This document shows positions 7,963-16,301 of a stretch of DNA of 64,000 nt, piece by piece. Below the pieces are notes generated by a model that had not been told where the DNA came from, made no database searches, and saw only the letters and a program-made list of their open reading frames with translations. The DNA is from Filimonas zeae (lineage in GTDB: Bacteria > Bacteroidota > Bacteroidia > Chitinophagales > Chitinophagaceae). Every line of letters starts with the position of its first letter. Position 1 is the stretch's first letter. The position numbers were made by a program, and so were the translations under genes. The stretch is from contig NZ_BMIB01000001.1 in assembly GCF_014641615.1 (NCBI RefSeq), forward strand, positions 62,769 to 126,768, in the 5' to 3' direction.

Positions 7963-8196
7963 TTATTTGTTCATCAGTTTTGCGTAGTCCTCATCGGTCA
8001 TATATTCCAGAATTTCTCCCGGCTGGCATTCGAGTACCCGGCATATTTCTTCCAGCGTTGAAAAGCGGATGGCTTTGGCCCTTCCGCTTTTCAATATGCT
8101 CAGGTTGGCAAGGGTAATGTCTATTTTCTCACTCAGGTAGGTGAGGCTCATTTTCCTTTTTGCCAGCATTACATCCAGATTCACTACTATGGGCAT
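7963..8196 (-). CDS. Small XRE (Cro/CI-type) regulator, YozG-like
   Basis: The 77-residue protein is a single helix-turn-helix domain. MLAKRKMSLTYLSEKIDITL, then NLSILKSGRAKAIRF, gives the HTH with its recognition helix, and LEEICRVLECQPGEILEY is the classical XRE C-terminal helix pair. It belongs to the short YozG-like group that is usually encoded next to a DUF2975 membrane protein, exactly as here: the DUF2975 gene lies 21 bp upstream on the same strand. It probably autoregulates this pair. Confidence 0.88.
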   Translation of the reverse strand: MPIVVNLDVMLAKRKMSLTYLSEKIDITLANLSILKSGRAKAIRFSTLEEICRVLECQPGEILEYMTDEDYAKLMNK

Positions 8197-8217
8197 TACG
8201 CTAAAGTAATTAAAGTT

Positions 8218-9168
8218 TTAAACGGTAAGGTCATGTTCCTGTTGCAGCTGAAGGCCTTTGTTAAAGGCCCTGAATAGAAGCCAGAATATAATAGCTGCAA
8301 TGAACCACGTGGGTTCAATGCAGTCTGACAGATTTATGCTGAACCAGATTTTGGTAATATGGTAGTACCAGAGTCTAACCGGTGGGTTTATAAGAAGTGG
8401 AATGAGTGCGGATAAGAACATATACCATGCACAGAAAGCCAGCCGCATTTTATTTTCTTCTGTAAAAAATGCTCCCCGTGCAATGGAGAGGCAAAGTCGT
8501 ATAAGGCAAATGACAGACCAAAGCAAACCACCGGATTGAAGGATTGCATAAACAATCATCAGTATCCAGCTGATGCAATATACTATTGTGCTTACCTTGA
8601 ATTTAACGATCTGGCCATGGGCATCATAACGAAAGGGAACTTCTTTAATAAGCGGCCTCAGGTGCAGATTGCCAGCTATACGAATGGTGTCTTCATATTT
8701 AATATAATTTCTACCCTCCTTTCTGAAAAATACTGGTTTGGTACCAATTGGTGATTCCAGTTCTTTTTTGAAATAGTAGCTGCTTATTCCGAGATACCGG
8801 GTGGTATCTGCATAGCCAGAATCGTTTGCACGTCCCCAGCGGTCTTTGCAGCTGATGCAGTCTCTTATAGTATAAACTCCTATTCCTGCTGCTGAATAGC
8901 CTTCAGCAATGCCTTCGGTTATATGCCTGATATAATTGTCTGCGTTTCTGGCACTGTCTTTCAGGCGCACGTAAGTATGATACGGCAAACTGGTGGATAA
9001 TGTATATATAAAAGCTGAGTCGGGATCGGGGTCTTGTATATACCCTTCGCTATGTACAAGACTTGTATTGGTTACTCTGGTAAAGAACAGGGATGTTATA
9101 ATAAAGAACAATACCAGTGCAACGAGTGTAATAACTATGATGTCTGCTATCCGGTCTGGTTTTCTCAT
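8218..9168 (-). CDS. DUF2975 membrane protein
   Basis: The 316-residue integral membrane protein has a first membrane segment at ~10-32, a soluble, probably extracytoplasmic part of ~150 residues (~35-190), and three further membrane segments (~195-220, ~245-262, ~288-306). The C-terminus LQLQQEHDLTV is the hallmark ending of DUF2975 proteins, and the segment ARGAFFTEENKMRL is also typical. Common DUF2975 proteins are about 160-200 residues; the large loop after the first segment is an addition. The function is unknown; the family pairs with the XRE gene that follows it. A good promoter lies 20 bp upstream (9188-9216). Confidence 0.8.
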   Translation of the reverse strand: MRKPDRIADIIVITLVALVLFFIITSLFFTRVTNTSLVHSEGYIQDPDPDSAFIYTLSTSLPYHTYVRLKDSARNADNYIRHITEGIAEGYSAAGIGVYTIRDCISCKDRWGRANDSGYADTTRYLGISSYYFKKELESPIGTKPVFFRKEGRNYIKYEDTIRIAGNLHLRPLIKEVPFRYDAHGQIVKFKVSTIVYCISWILMIVYAILQSGGLLWSVICLIRLCLSIARGAFFTEENKMRLAFCAWYMFLSALIPLLINPPVRLWYYHITKIWFSINLSDCIEPTWFIAAIIFWLLFRAFNKGLQLQQEHDLTV

Positions 9169-9187
9169 TTGGGTAGAGTTGTTTCCT

Positions 9188-9216
9188 CAAAACTATAATA
9201 AATTATCGAAAAACAA
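9188..9216 (-). promoter_or_regulatory. Promoter of the DUF2975-XRE pair
   Basis: On the minus strand TTG (214-216 of the 9000s) and TAGTTTTG (9188-9195) are separated by 18 nt, matching the Bacteroidota consensus exactly at -7. The predicted start of transcription is near 9182, about 14 nt before the ATG at 9168. Confidence 0.6.
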
Positions 9217-9291
9217 TAAATAATAGTTGTTTTGTTGCTGGATGAAACTTATTTGTCGTTTACTGGTGTGGCGGAGTAATACAGCAGAACT

Positions 9292-10500
9292 TTAGAAAAG
9301 CGGCAGCTGCGTAGCGCCTTTGGGAGGCTCTTCTTTGCCGAAAACGGTGCGGCCCTGGTATTTCCACGAATCTTTTCTTTCTTTTTCAATCAGTTCGTCA
9401 AAGCGGGTATGGTCGGGTACAAAGTCCTGTTCGTGCTGGCGGGCTATTTCGCTGAGGCTGCGGATGGCGTGTTGTTTATCGCTCTGGCCAATTTTAGCTT
9501 TTTGTACGGCGGTTTGGAGTATGTTGATGGTATCGTCGTATACGGTTTGTGGTACGGGGAAGGGATGACCGTCTTTGCCGCCGTGGGCAAAGGAAAAGCG
9601 GGCGGGATCTTTGAAGCGCGAGGGTGTGCCGTATATAACCTCGCTTACCAGTGCCAGTGATTGCAGGGTGCGGGGGCCTACACCCTCCAGTAGTAAAAGC
9701 TCTTCAAAGTCGGTGGGGCGTTTTTCGTGCGCCAGCCATAGTACGCTGCCGAGGCGTTTAAGGTCTACGTCTTTGGCTTTTACCTCGTGGTGGCCGGGTA
9801 ACAGCAGGCGGCGGGTTTCGATGATGAGGTTTTCGGGGGGTTCGTCTGCCATTTGCAGCATGGTCTGGCGGGCAGGGGCGGCCTGATGATCGGTCATGTT
9901 GAGGATGATGCCTGCATTACCGCCACAGATAGCGGTGTGGGGTTCATCGGTGAAAGAGGTGATAGCGGGGGAGTGCCAGTGGTACCGGCGGGCGCTGCTG
10001 CCATTGGTTTCCATGCCCTGCTGTACCACGGCCCACTGGCCTTCATCGCTAACAATAAAGCTGTGGAGGTATAGCTGAAAACCATCCTGTATGGCAGTAT
10101 TGTCTACCTTGGCACTGAGGCGGCTGCAGCGTGCCAGGTAGTGGCCATCCAGACCTGTTTTTTCGCCTATGGCCAGTAGTTCGGCCGGGGTTTGGCGGGA
10201 GTGTTTGCCTTTGCCGCCGCAGATGTAAATGCCCAGTTCTTTAGAGAGGGGATTGACAGATTTTTTGAGGGCGCCCATTACAGAGGTGGTGATGCCGGAG
10301 GAATGCCAGTCCATACCCATTACGGCTCCGAGGCTTTGAAACCAGAAGGGATCGCTTAAACGGCGTAGTACCTCTGCCTTACCAAATTCGGTAATAATGG
10401 CTTCGGTAATAGCCAGTCCCAGCCGGGCCATGCGTTCTGCCAGCCAGGGTGGCACTGCTCCGTAATGCAGGGGTAGGTCTGCCGTTCCTGATCGCTTCAT
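9292..10500 (-). CDS. DUF763 protein
   Basis: The 402-residue soluble protein matches the DUF763 family from its start: MKRSGTADLPLHYGAVPPWL, then MARLGLAITEAI, SSGITTSVMGALKKS and GIYICGGKGKHSRQTP. A later segment LLLEGVGPRTLQSLALVSE resembles a helix-hairpin-helix-like element, which in other proteins contacts DNA; this is suggestive only. The biochemical role is not established to my knowledge. It lies 24 bp downstream of the DUF1634 gene on the same strand and could be read from the FadR-TauE operon. There is no signal peptide. Confidence 0.85.
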   Translation of the reverse strand: MKRSGTADLPLHYGAVPPWLAERMARLGLAITEAIITEFGKAEVLRRLSDPFWFQSLGAVMGMDWHSSGITTSVMGALKKSVNPLSKELGIYICGGKGKHSRQTPAELLAIGEKTGLDGHYLARCSRLSAKVDNTAIQDGFQLYLHSFIVSDEGQWAVVQQGMETNGSSARRYHWHSPAITSFTDEPHTAICGGNAGIILNMTDHQAAPARQTMLQMADEPPENLIIETRRLLLPGHHEVKAKDVDLKRLGSVLWLAHEKRPTDFEELLLLEGVGPRTLQSLALVSEVIYGTPSRFKDPARFSFAHGGKDGHPFPVPQTVYDDTINILQTAVQKAKIGQSDKQHAIRSLSEIARQHEQDFVPDHTRFDELIEKERKDSWKYQGRTVFGKEEPPKGATQLPLF

Positions 10501-10524
10501 GCTAACAAAGTTAGCGTAAAAGCT

Positions 10525-10947
10525 TTATACCTTCAGACCGCCGAACATGCTGGTCATAATTACGCCCAGTACTATAAGGGTGATGACTACATACAGCTTG
10601 TCTTTTTCCAGTATAAAGGATACCAGGGATAACACAATACGCAGGATAGGTGTGGCTATAAGAATAGCTACACCCAGCTGAATAATTTCGGTGGCGCTGC
10701 CGGTGCCGAGGCCTTTGATAATACCGGGAAGGCTGGTGTAGGAGGCATCTTCGCCGTGGAAGGTTGTGTAATCGGGTATGGTTTGCATGCCGTGGTGCAG
10801 CAGGTACATGATACCACCTATAAGGGCAACTGCGCAGGAGAGGATGACGCCAATGCGCAGGGTCTGCCCTATAAATACTTCTATATTTCTATCGTTGATA
10901 ATGGCTTTGTTGTTTGCTTTCATCTTTAATTTCTTTACAGGGTGCAT
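10525..10947 (-). CDS. DUF1634 membrane protein
   Basis: The 140-residue protein has three membrane segments (~31-50, ~85-105, ~118-136). The start of the first, IEVFIGQTLRIGVILSCAV, is typical of DUF1634. This family is regularly encoded beside TauE/SafE permeases and probably forms part of that transporter; here the TauE gene ends 2 bp before it. Translation may start at 10947 or at the internal ATG at 10923, which gives MKANNKAIINDRN and fits the family length better. Confidence 0.82.
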   Translation of the reverse strand: MHPVKKLKMKANNKAIINDRNIEVFIGQTLRIGVILSCAVALIGGIMYLLHHGMQTIPDYTTFHGEDASYTSLPGIIKGLGTGSATEIIQLGVAILIATPILRIVLSLVSFILEKDKLYVVITLIVLGVIMTSMFGGLKV

Positions 10948-10949
10948 GG

Positions 10950-11783
10950 TTAAAATTTGTGCTGCAGGCCGTTGTAGATCATCTGTAAGGCGATGATGGT
11001 GATGGCTATGCTGAAGATGAGGCGGAGTTTCTTAGGATTGATGCGCATGAGCAGGCGTGTGCCGGTAAGGGCGCCTGCCAGTACACCAATGATTACCGGC
11101 ATAGCAATACCGGGATCGATATATCCTCTTTGCAGGTATACTACGGCGCTGGCAGCTGCGGTAACACCTACCATAAAGTTGCTGGTGGTGGTGCTTACGC
11201 GGAAGGGAATGCGCATGGCGGTATCCATGGCCAGCACTTTCAAAGCGCCGGAGCCTATGCCCAGCAGACCGGATAGAACGCCGGCCAAAGTCATGATAGA
11301 AAAGCCGCCGCCTACGTTTTTGAGTTTATAATGTATCACCCCGTCTTTAGTGGGGTAGCTGCCGTTAAGTTTCAGTTTTTCGGCCAGGGGGCTGCCTTCC
11401 ATATCGGCATGTTCATTCTTTTTACGGAGCGTCATAGCGGCGGAGAAGATCAGTGTGGCACCGAAGAGAATGGCTACGAAGTTAACCGGCGTGTATACCG
11501 CAATGAGCGCACCGCATACGGCGCCGATGGTGGTAGCAATTTCCAGAAACATACCTACGCGTATATTGGTAATGCCTTCTTTTACATAGGCACTGGCAGA
11601 GCCGGAGGAAGTAGCGATGGAGGATACCAGCGCAGCGCCGATGGCATAACGCATATCAATATGAAAAACGAGGGTGAGCAGTGGTATTACCACTACGCCA
11701 CCGCCGAGGCCTGTTAAAGAGCCAACAAGGCCTGCCATGTAAGCACCAGCCAGTAAAATGAGGGTAAACGTAAGAATAAGCAT
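10950..11783 (-). CDS. TauE/SafE family anion exporter
   Basis: The 277-residue inner-membrane protein has about eight membrane segments and the family landmarks: the N-terminal GLVGSLTGLGGGVVVIPLL and the inverted-repeat counterpart LAGVLSGLLGIGSGALKVLA with TTTSNFMVGVTAAAS. Known members export sulfite, sulfoacetate or related anions; the substrate here cannot be read from sequence. It sits in an operon behind a FadR-type regulator (6 bp gap) and ahead of its DUF1634 partner, which suggests ligand-induced export. Confidence 0.88.
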   Translation of the reverse strand: MLILTFTLILLAGAYMAGLVGSLTGLGGGVVVIPLLTLVFHIDMRYAIGAALVSSIATSSGSASAYVKEGITNIRVGMFLEIATTIGAVCGALIAVYTPVNFVAILFGATLIFSAAMTLRKKNEHADMEGSPLAEKLKLNGSYPTKDGVIHYKLKNVGGGFSIMTLAGVLSGLLGIGSGALKVLAMDTAMRIPFRVSTTTSNFMVGVTAAASAVVYLQRGYIDPGIAMPVIIGVLAGALTGTRLLMRINPKKLRLIFSIAITIIALQMIYNGLQHKF

Positions 11784-11789
11784 CTGGTA

Positions 11790-12434
11790 TTAATTATTGT
11801 TTGCTAAAATCTGTTGTAGGGTGGCTGCGGCTTTATCGGGCTTGCCGTTTTTAACGGCGGTGAAGAGGGCTTCGTGAAGTTGGTGGCTCTGGGCAAAATG
11901 GTGTACGGTGCCAGCGTCGCGTTTATCAAAGAAGTCACGGATTACCACGGTAAAGTTTTTATAGAGGTCGGCCAGTACGGAGTTGCCGGAAGCGGTAGCG
12001 AGTGCCAGGTGAAAGCCTATATCGGCATCGGTACATTCTTTTATCTGCTCCTGCTCAATGGCTTTGCGGCGTTTATCCAGCCAGTGGGCTATGGCGTCTA
12101 TATCATCCGGTGTTTTATGGGTGGCGGCCAGGCGCACAATTTCTACTTCCAGCAGGGTACGTACGCTGTTGATTTCTGTGGCATCGGCGCGTCGGAGGCG
12201 TTCGTGCAGGGTTTCGCGTTTGGGTTTGTCGCTTACATAAGTACCATCGCCCTGTTTTACGCGTACTATGCCAGACATGGCCAGTGTTTTTACCGCTTCG
12301 CGTATGGTGGAGCGGCCTACATTGTATTGTGCCATCAATTCCGGCTCGGCTGGTATTTTATCACCCGTTTTATATTTTCCCTTTGCTATGTCGCGTTGTA
12401 TAGCGGCAATGACTTTGTCTGATAGCTTCGCCAT
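11790..12434 (-). CDS. FadR-type GntR regulator (FCD domain)
   Basis: The 214-residue protein has an N-terminal winged HTH (IAKGKYKTGDKIPAEPELMA, then YNVGRSTIREAVKTLAMSGI, VRVKQGDGTYV) and a C-terminal all-helical FCD ligand domain (~85-210, with the metal/ligand-type histidines in DIGFHLALA and QSHQLHEAL). It is first in an apparent operon with TauE and DUF1634 and so is likely to control export in response to an acid-type ligand. A palindrome directly before its start (12436-12460) is a candidate autoregulatory operator. Confidence 0.88.
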   Translation of the reverse strand: MAKLSDKVIAAIQRDIAKGKYKTGDKIPAEPELMAQYNVGRSTIREAVKTLAMSGIVRVKQGDGTYVSDKPKRETLHERLRRADATEINSVRTLLEVEIVRLAATHKTPDDIDAIAHWLDKRRKAIEQEQIKECTDADIGFHLALATASGNSVLADLYKNFTVVIRDFFDKRDAGTVHHFAQSHQLHEALFTAVKNGKPDKAAATLQQILANNN

Positions 12435-12435
12435 A

Positions 12436-12460
12436 ACATCTCCGTTTAAACGTCTGATGT
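12436..12460. promoter_or_regulatory. Candidate FadR-family operator
   Basis: A perfect 10-bp palindrome CGTTTAAACG (12443-12452) is flanked by the inverted pentamers ACATC (12436-12440) and GATGT (12456-12460). It abuts the FadR-type start codon (12432-12434), where binding would block expression. Confidence 0.5.
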
Positions 12461-12497
12461 TTCAAAGGTAGGAAATAGTACGGGAAAGGGTATCCGC

Positions 12498-13031
12498 TTA
12501 TTTCAGGGCTGCACGCCAGGCGGCCAGATCGGTAGCGTCGAACTTCTCTTTTTCCATCAGATCAATGGTTTTGTTAATCATTACCATCTGGTTATTTCGG
12601 AGGGTATCCTGCTCGTTAAAGGGCGATTCGTAGTTCTTATCTACCAGAATATGGCCGTTGATAACCTGTACTTCTTCGCCATCTTCCTTAGCAAAAGCAA
12701 TTACGCGGAAGGCAGCTTTGCCGTTAACGGTCAATTTTAACAGACGGGTGCGGATGATGAGAGGGGTGCTGTTATCCGGTACATCCATAAACAGATCGCC
12801 ATCTATTTCCAGTTCCCGTTTTTGGGGATATGCGTCCGCGGTTGTAATGCGGGTGTCTTTCTGCAGCCACACGCTGGAGCTATCGTTGAGCGTTATGTTT
12901 TTAACAGGGCGTGGTATTTTGCCTTTGTACGCAAATCCGGGCTGTGAGCAGCTGGTGAACATGCCTGCGGCTATGGTTATCAATACTGCGGGAAAAGCGA
13001 TTAGTCTGGTGGTTGGTTGGTATAGTGCCAT
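12498..13031 (-). CDS. FecR-like lipoprotein
   Basis: Taking the ATG at 13031, the 177-residue protein starts MALYQPTTRLIAFPAVL and has a lipobox ending in FTSC around residue 27, so it should be a lipoprotein. The rest resembles the periplasmic FecR domain: NDSSSVWLQKDTRI, ELEIDGDLFMDVPD, LLKLTVNGKAAFRVIAF and VQVINGHILV. It lacks the N-terminal anti-sigma part and the membrane helix of true FecR proteins and has no sigma factor next to it. It is divergent from the NDH-2 gene. The role is unknown; it may have kept the fold without sigma regulation. An upstream in-frame ATG at 13112 would hide the signal peptide, so I reject it. Confidence 0.65.
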   Translation of the reverse strand: MALYQPTTRLIAFPAVLITIAAGMFTSCSQPGFAYKGKIPRPVKNITLNDSSSVWLQKDTRITTADAYPQKRELEIDGDLFMDVPDNSTPLIIRTRLLKLTVNGKAAFRVIAFAKEDGEEVQVINGHILVDKNYESPFNEQDTLRNNQMVMINKTIDLMEKEKFDATDLAAWRAALK

Positions 13032-13147
13032 GCTGCAAACTACGGATGTTTGTGCCAACGGGAAAGCGGGAAGGTGTTTTTTTATGGCAGGGGAATTGCT
13101 GGCATACAGCATTATCCATCATTTTAGTCCGTTTAACAGGATACCTT

Positions 13148-14431
13148 ATGAAAGTAGTTATTGTCGGGGGCGGCTTTGCCGGTATTAATCTGGCCAAACA
13201 GCTGGCAGGGAACAGCGCTATTGAGGTGGTGCTGGTAGATAAAAATAATTATCATTTTTTTCCTCCGCTGATTTATCAGGTGGCTACTTCTTTTATTGAG
13301 GCTTCTAATATCAGTTATCCTTTCCGTAAAATGTTTCAGTATAAAAAGAACCTGCGTTTTCATTACGGGGCGTTACTGAACATTGTGGCTTCGGAAAACA
13401 GAATTGAAACTACCACGGGTGATGTGCCTTATGACCGGCTGGTGCTGGCGCTGGGTACGCAAACCAATTATTTTGGTATGCAGAATGTGCAGCAGTATGC
13501 TTTGCCGATGAAAACGATTAATGATGCGCTGGATTTGCGCAACCATATATTACAGGTGATGGAGAAGGCGGCGCTGGAGCATGACCCTGTGGAGCGGGAG
13601 AAGCTGCTGAATATAGTAATTGCCGGTGGCGGGCCTACGGGTGTGGAACTGGCGGGTATGCTGGCCTATATGGGAAAGAATATTGTGAAGAAGGATTACC
13701 CTGATGTGCCGGATGCGAGCCGGGCCAATATTTACCTGGTGGATATGCTGCCGGTACTGCTGGGGCCTATGAGCAAAAAATCGCAAACGGAGGCTTATGA
13801 AGTGCTGATGGGGATGGGGGTAAAGGTGAAGCTGAACCAGAGTGTAAAGGATTATGTGGATGGTGCGGTGGTGTTTGGCGATGGTAGCACTATACCTACG
13901 CATTCGCTGATATGGACTTCTGGCGTAATTGCCTGTGAGGCGCCGGGGCTGCCCAGGGAAAGTGCAGGACGCGGCAGACGGTTACAGGTAGATGCTTTTA
14001 ATAAGGTGGTGGGTGTAGAGCATGTGTATGCGATAGGGGATATGTGTTTGCAAACCACGGATGCAGGTTTTCCCAACGGGCATCCGCAGCTGGCGCAGGT
14101 GGCGATACAGCAGGGAAAGCTGCTGGCGAAAAACCTGCAGCGGGAGTTGCGGCACGCGCCTATGCAGCCGTTTTTGTATAAGGATAAGGGCAGTATGGCT
14201 ATTATATCTAAGAACAATGCGGTGGTGGATTTGCCTAAGAATGTGTTTATGCGTGGCTTTTTTGCCTGGCTTACCTGGTTGTTTATTCATATTTTACCTA
14301 TTGCGGGTTTCCGGAATAAGCTGAAGCTGTTTAATAACTGGATTGTTTCTTTCATTAGTAACGACCCCAACCTGCGGTTGATTATACGGCCTAAAAACGA
14401 CTGGGCGGCAAAGGGGGAGGGGAATGGATAG
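13148..14431 (+). CDS. ndh: Type II NADH dehydrogenase (NDH-2)
   Basis: The 427-residue flavoprotein oxidises NADH and reduces quinone at the inner face of the membrane without pumping protons. The FAD-binding GxGxxG motif is at the start (MKVVIVGGGFAGINLA), and the NADH-binding motif IVIAGGGPTGVELAGMLAY lies at ~155-175. A later segment VYAIGDMCLQ is the second FAD-contact motif. The C-terminal amphipathic/hydrophobic segment (FFAWLTWLFIHILPIAGF) is the membrane anchor typical of NDH-2. ATG 13148 puts the GxGxxG motif at the usual place; the open frame extends further upstream but without family resemblance. A terminator follows at 14498-14525. Confidence 0.9.
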   Translation: MKVVIVGGGFAGINLAKQLAGNSAIEVVLVDKNNYHFFPPLIYQVATSFIEASNISYPFRKMFQYKKNLRFHYGALLNIVASENRIETTTGDVPYDRLVLALGTQTNYFGMQNVQQYALPMKTINDALDLRNHILQVMEKAALEHDPVEREKLLNIVIAGGGPTGVELAGMLAYMGKNIVKKDYPDVPDASRANIYLVDMLPVLLGPMSKKSQTEAYEVLMGMGVKVKLNQSVKDYVDGAVVFGDGSTIPTHSLIWTSGVIACEAPGLPRESAGRGRRLQVDAFNKVVGVEHVYAIGDMCLQTTDAGFPNGHPQLAQVAIQQGKLLAKNLQRELRHAPMQPFLYKDKGSMAIISKNNAVVDLPKNVFMRGFFAWLTWLFIHILPIAGFRNKLKLFNNWIVSFISNDPNLRLIIRPKNDWAAKGEGNG

Positions 14432-14497
14432 CAGTAGCGTTCGTTAAATTTTGCTGTAAATCAGTTATCTGTTAAAAATACCGGCATATTTGTGGAA

Positions 14498-14525
14498 TGA
14501 TGCGCTGCGGCGCATCTTTTATTTG
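14498..14525 (+). terminator. Terminator between ndh and the S8 protease
   Basis: GATGCGC (14499-14505) and GCGCATC (14510-14516) pair perfectly with a 4-nt loop and are followed by TTTTATTT. It lies 27 bp before the next start codon, so it might also act as a leader attenuator for that gene. Confidence 0.7.
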
Positions 14526-14551
14526 CATCATTAGAAAAGAGTATAGAGATA

Positions 14552-16114
14552 ATGAAAAAATGGAACGCAGTGCTTGCTTTGTGTGGTACGCTTGCTTTAG
14601 CCCATGCCCAAAAGCCTAACTGGCATAACCTGGATCTGCAACGTGATTCTGTGTTTGGCATCAGTACAGAAAAAGCCTATAATGAATTACTGAAGAACAA
14701 AAAGAGCACACCGGTAGTGGTGGCGGTAATTGACAGCGGTATTGATACGGCGCATGAAGACCTGCGGAGCGTGCTGTGGGTTAACCCGAAAGAAAAAGCG
14801 GGTAACCAGAAAGACGACGATAAGAACCGCTATACAGACGATATTAACGGATGGAGCTTTATTGGCTCTGAAAAAGGGAATGTGCAATATGATAACCTGG
14901 AACTGACGCGTATACTGCGCAAGCAGATGGCGCGTTTTGGTTCGCTGAGCAGTTTGCCGGAAGATACCACGGGTTTGTATGCGTTTCAGCAACTGAAATC
15001 GGAATACGACCGTGAGCTGGCGAAGGCTAAAATGCAGCTGATGGGTATGACGCAGTTTGCAGCTGCGCTGGACAGCGTGGTGGTGCATGCCAATAAAGGC
15101 CGTTTAACCCTGGAAGATCTGAAAGGGTATAAGGCAGCGAACGGACAGGAGCGCCATGTGAAGACGATTCTGATGAAAGAATTGCAGCGTTACCCGGATG
15201 CGGTTACGTTTAAGGAGAAGGAGATTGACGGCGGTGTGGAGCATTTTAAAGATATGGTTGAGTATCAGCTGAACCTGGAGTACGATCCGCGTGCGGTGGT
15301 GGGTGATGATTATAATAATGTAAAGGAGCGTTATTACGGCAGTAATGATGTTACCGGGCCGGATGCCGACCATGGTACCCACGTAGCGGGCATTATAGGT
15401 GCTGTGCGTAATAACGGTTTAGGTATAGAGGGCGTTGCGGATAACGTGCAGATTATGGTGGTGCGTGCGGTGCCTAACGGCGATGAGCGCGATAAGGATA
15501 TTGCCAATGCTATCCGTTACGCAGTGGATAAGGGTGCAAAGGTTATTAATATGAGTTTTGGTAAACCTTATTCGCCTGATAAGAAGGTGGTAGATGAGGC
15601 TGTGAAATATGCTTTGAAGAAAGATGTGCTGCTGATACATGCGGCGGGTAATGAGGGGTTGAATATTGATGACAGCGCTAATATTTTTTACCCCCGCCGC
15701 CAGTATGAGAAGAAGGGGGAAGCGAATGCCTGGATTGAGGTAGGTGCTTCCGGTTATAAAGATGATGAAACGCTGGTAGCTTCTTTTTCTAACTATGGAA
15801 AAAACACTGTGGATGTGTTTGCGCCTGGTGTTTCTATCTATTCTTCTGTTCCAGGTTCAAAATATACTTACCATGATGGTACCAGTATGGCTAGCCCGGT
15901 AGTAGCTGGTTTGGCTGCGCTGATCCGTTCTTACTATCCTAAGCTGAGTGCGATGGAAGTAAAAGATATTATTCTGCAATCTGCTGTTAAGGTTACGCAC
16001 CCTGTTATGGTGGCTGATGGTGGTGCACCACATGCTGTGCAGCTGTCTGATATATGCCGCACCGGCGCGGTGGTAAATGCGTATGCTGCTTTACAGCTGG
16101 CTGCGCAGAAGTAA
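14552..16114 (+). CDS. Secreted subtilisin-like S8 peptidase
   Basis: The 520-residue protein has a signal peptide (~1-20, ending LALAHAQ), so it is exported. The catalytic triad is D61 (VIDSGIDTAHED), H274 (DADHGTHVAG) and S445 (DGTSMASPVVAG). A 213-residue stretch separates the Asp and His motifs, far longer than in ordinary subtilisins. It is charged and helical-looking (~105-265) and has no motif I recognise. The oxyanion Asn is in HAAGNEG. The gene is monocistronic, with terminators on both sides. The substrate is unknown; a nutritional or surface-processing protease is plausible. Confidence 0.9.
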   Translation: MKKWNAVLALCGTLALAHAQKPNWHNLDLQRDSVFGISTEKAYNELLKNKKSTPVVVAVIDSGIDTAHEDLRSVLWVNPKEKAGNQKDDDKNRYTDDINGWSFIGSEKGNVQYDNLELTRILRKQMARFGSLSSLPEDTTGLYAFQQLKSEYDRELAKAKMQLMGMTQFAAALDSVVVHANKGRLTLEDLKGYKAANGQERHVKTILMKELQRYPDAVTFKEKEIDGGVEHFKDMVEYQLNLEYDPRAVVGDDYNNVKERYYGSNDVTGPDADHGTHVAGIIGAVRNNGLGIEGVADNVQIMVVRAVPNGDERDKDIANAIRYAVDKGAKVINMSFGKPYSPDKKVVDEAVKYALKKDVLLIHAAGNEGLNIDDSANIFYPRRQYEKKGEANAWIEVGASGYKDDETLVASFSNYGKNTVDVFAPGVSIYSSVPGSKYTYHDGTSMASPVVAGLAALIRSYYPKLSAMEVKDIILQSAVKVTHPVMVADGGAPHAVQLSDICRTGAVVNAYAALQLAAQK

Positions 16115-16136
16115 ATAGTATTACCATGTTATTTGT

Positions 16137-16177
16137 GCCGCATCTGCCTTTTTGGGGGCAGGTGCGGCATTTTTATT
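16137..16177 (+). terminator. Terminator after the S8 protease
   Basis: A 12-bp stem (16137-16148 with 16157-16168, one G-U) and 8-nt loop are followed by ATTTTTATTT. Confidence 0.85.
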
Positions 16178-16301
16178 TCCGGTGATTTTACTGCTTTGGG
16201 CAGGTGGTTACGTGTTTAAAGAGATGTAAGCGTATTTTAATCGTTTTCAATGTATTAGCTTCCTATTTTTGCTATCTGATCCGTACTTAACATTCTTACA
16301 A

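Noticed and set aside
13013..13147. 45-codon N-terminal extension of NDH-2
   Set aside because: The FAD motif begins right after the ATG at 13148; the extension overlaps the divergent gene's promoter and start and has no family support.
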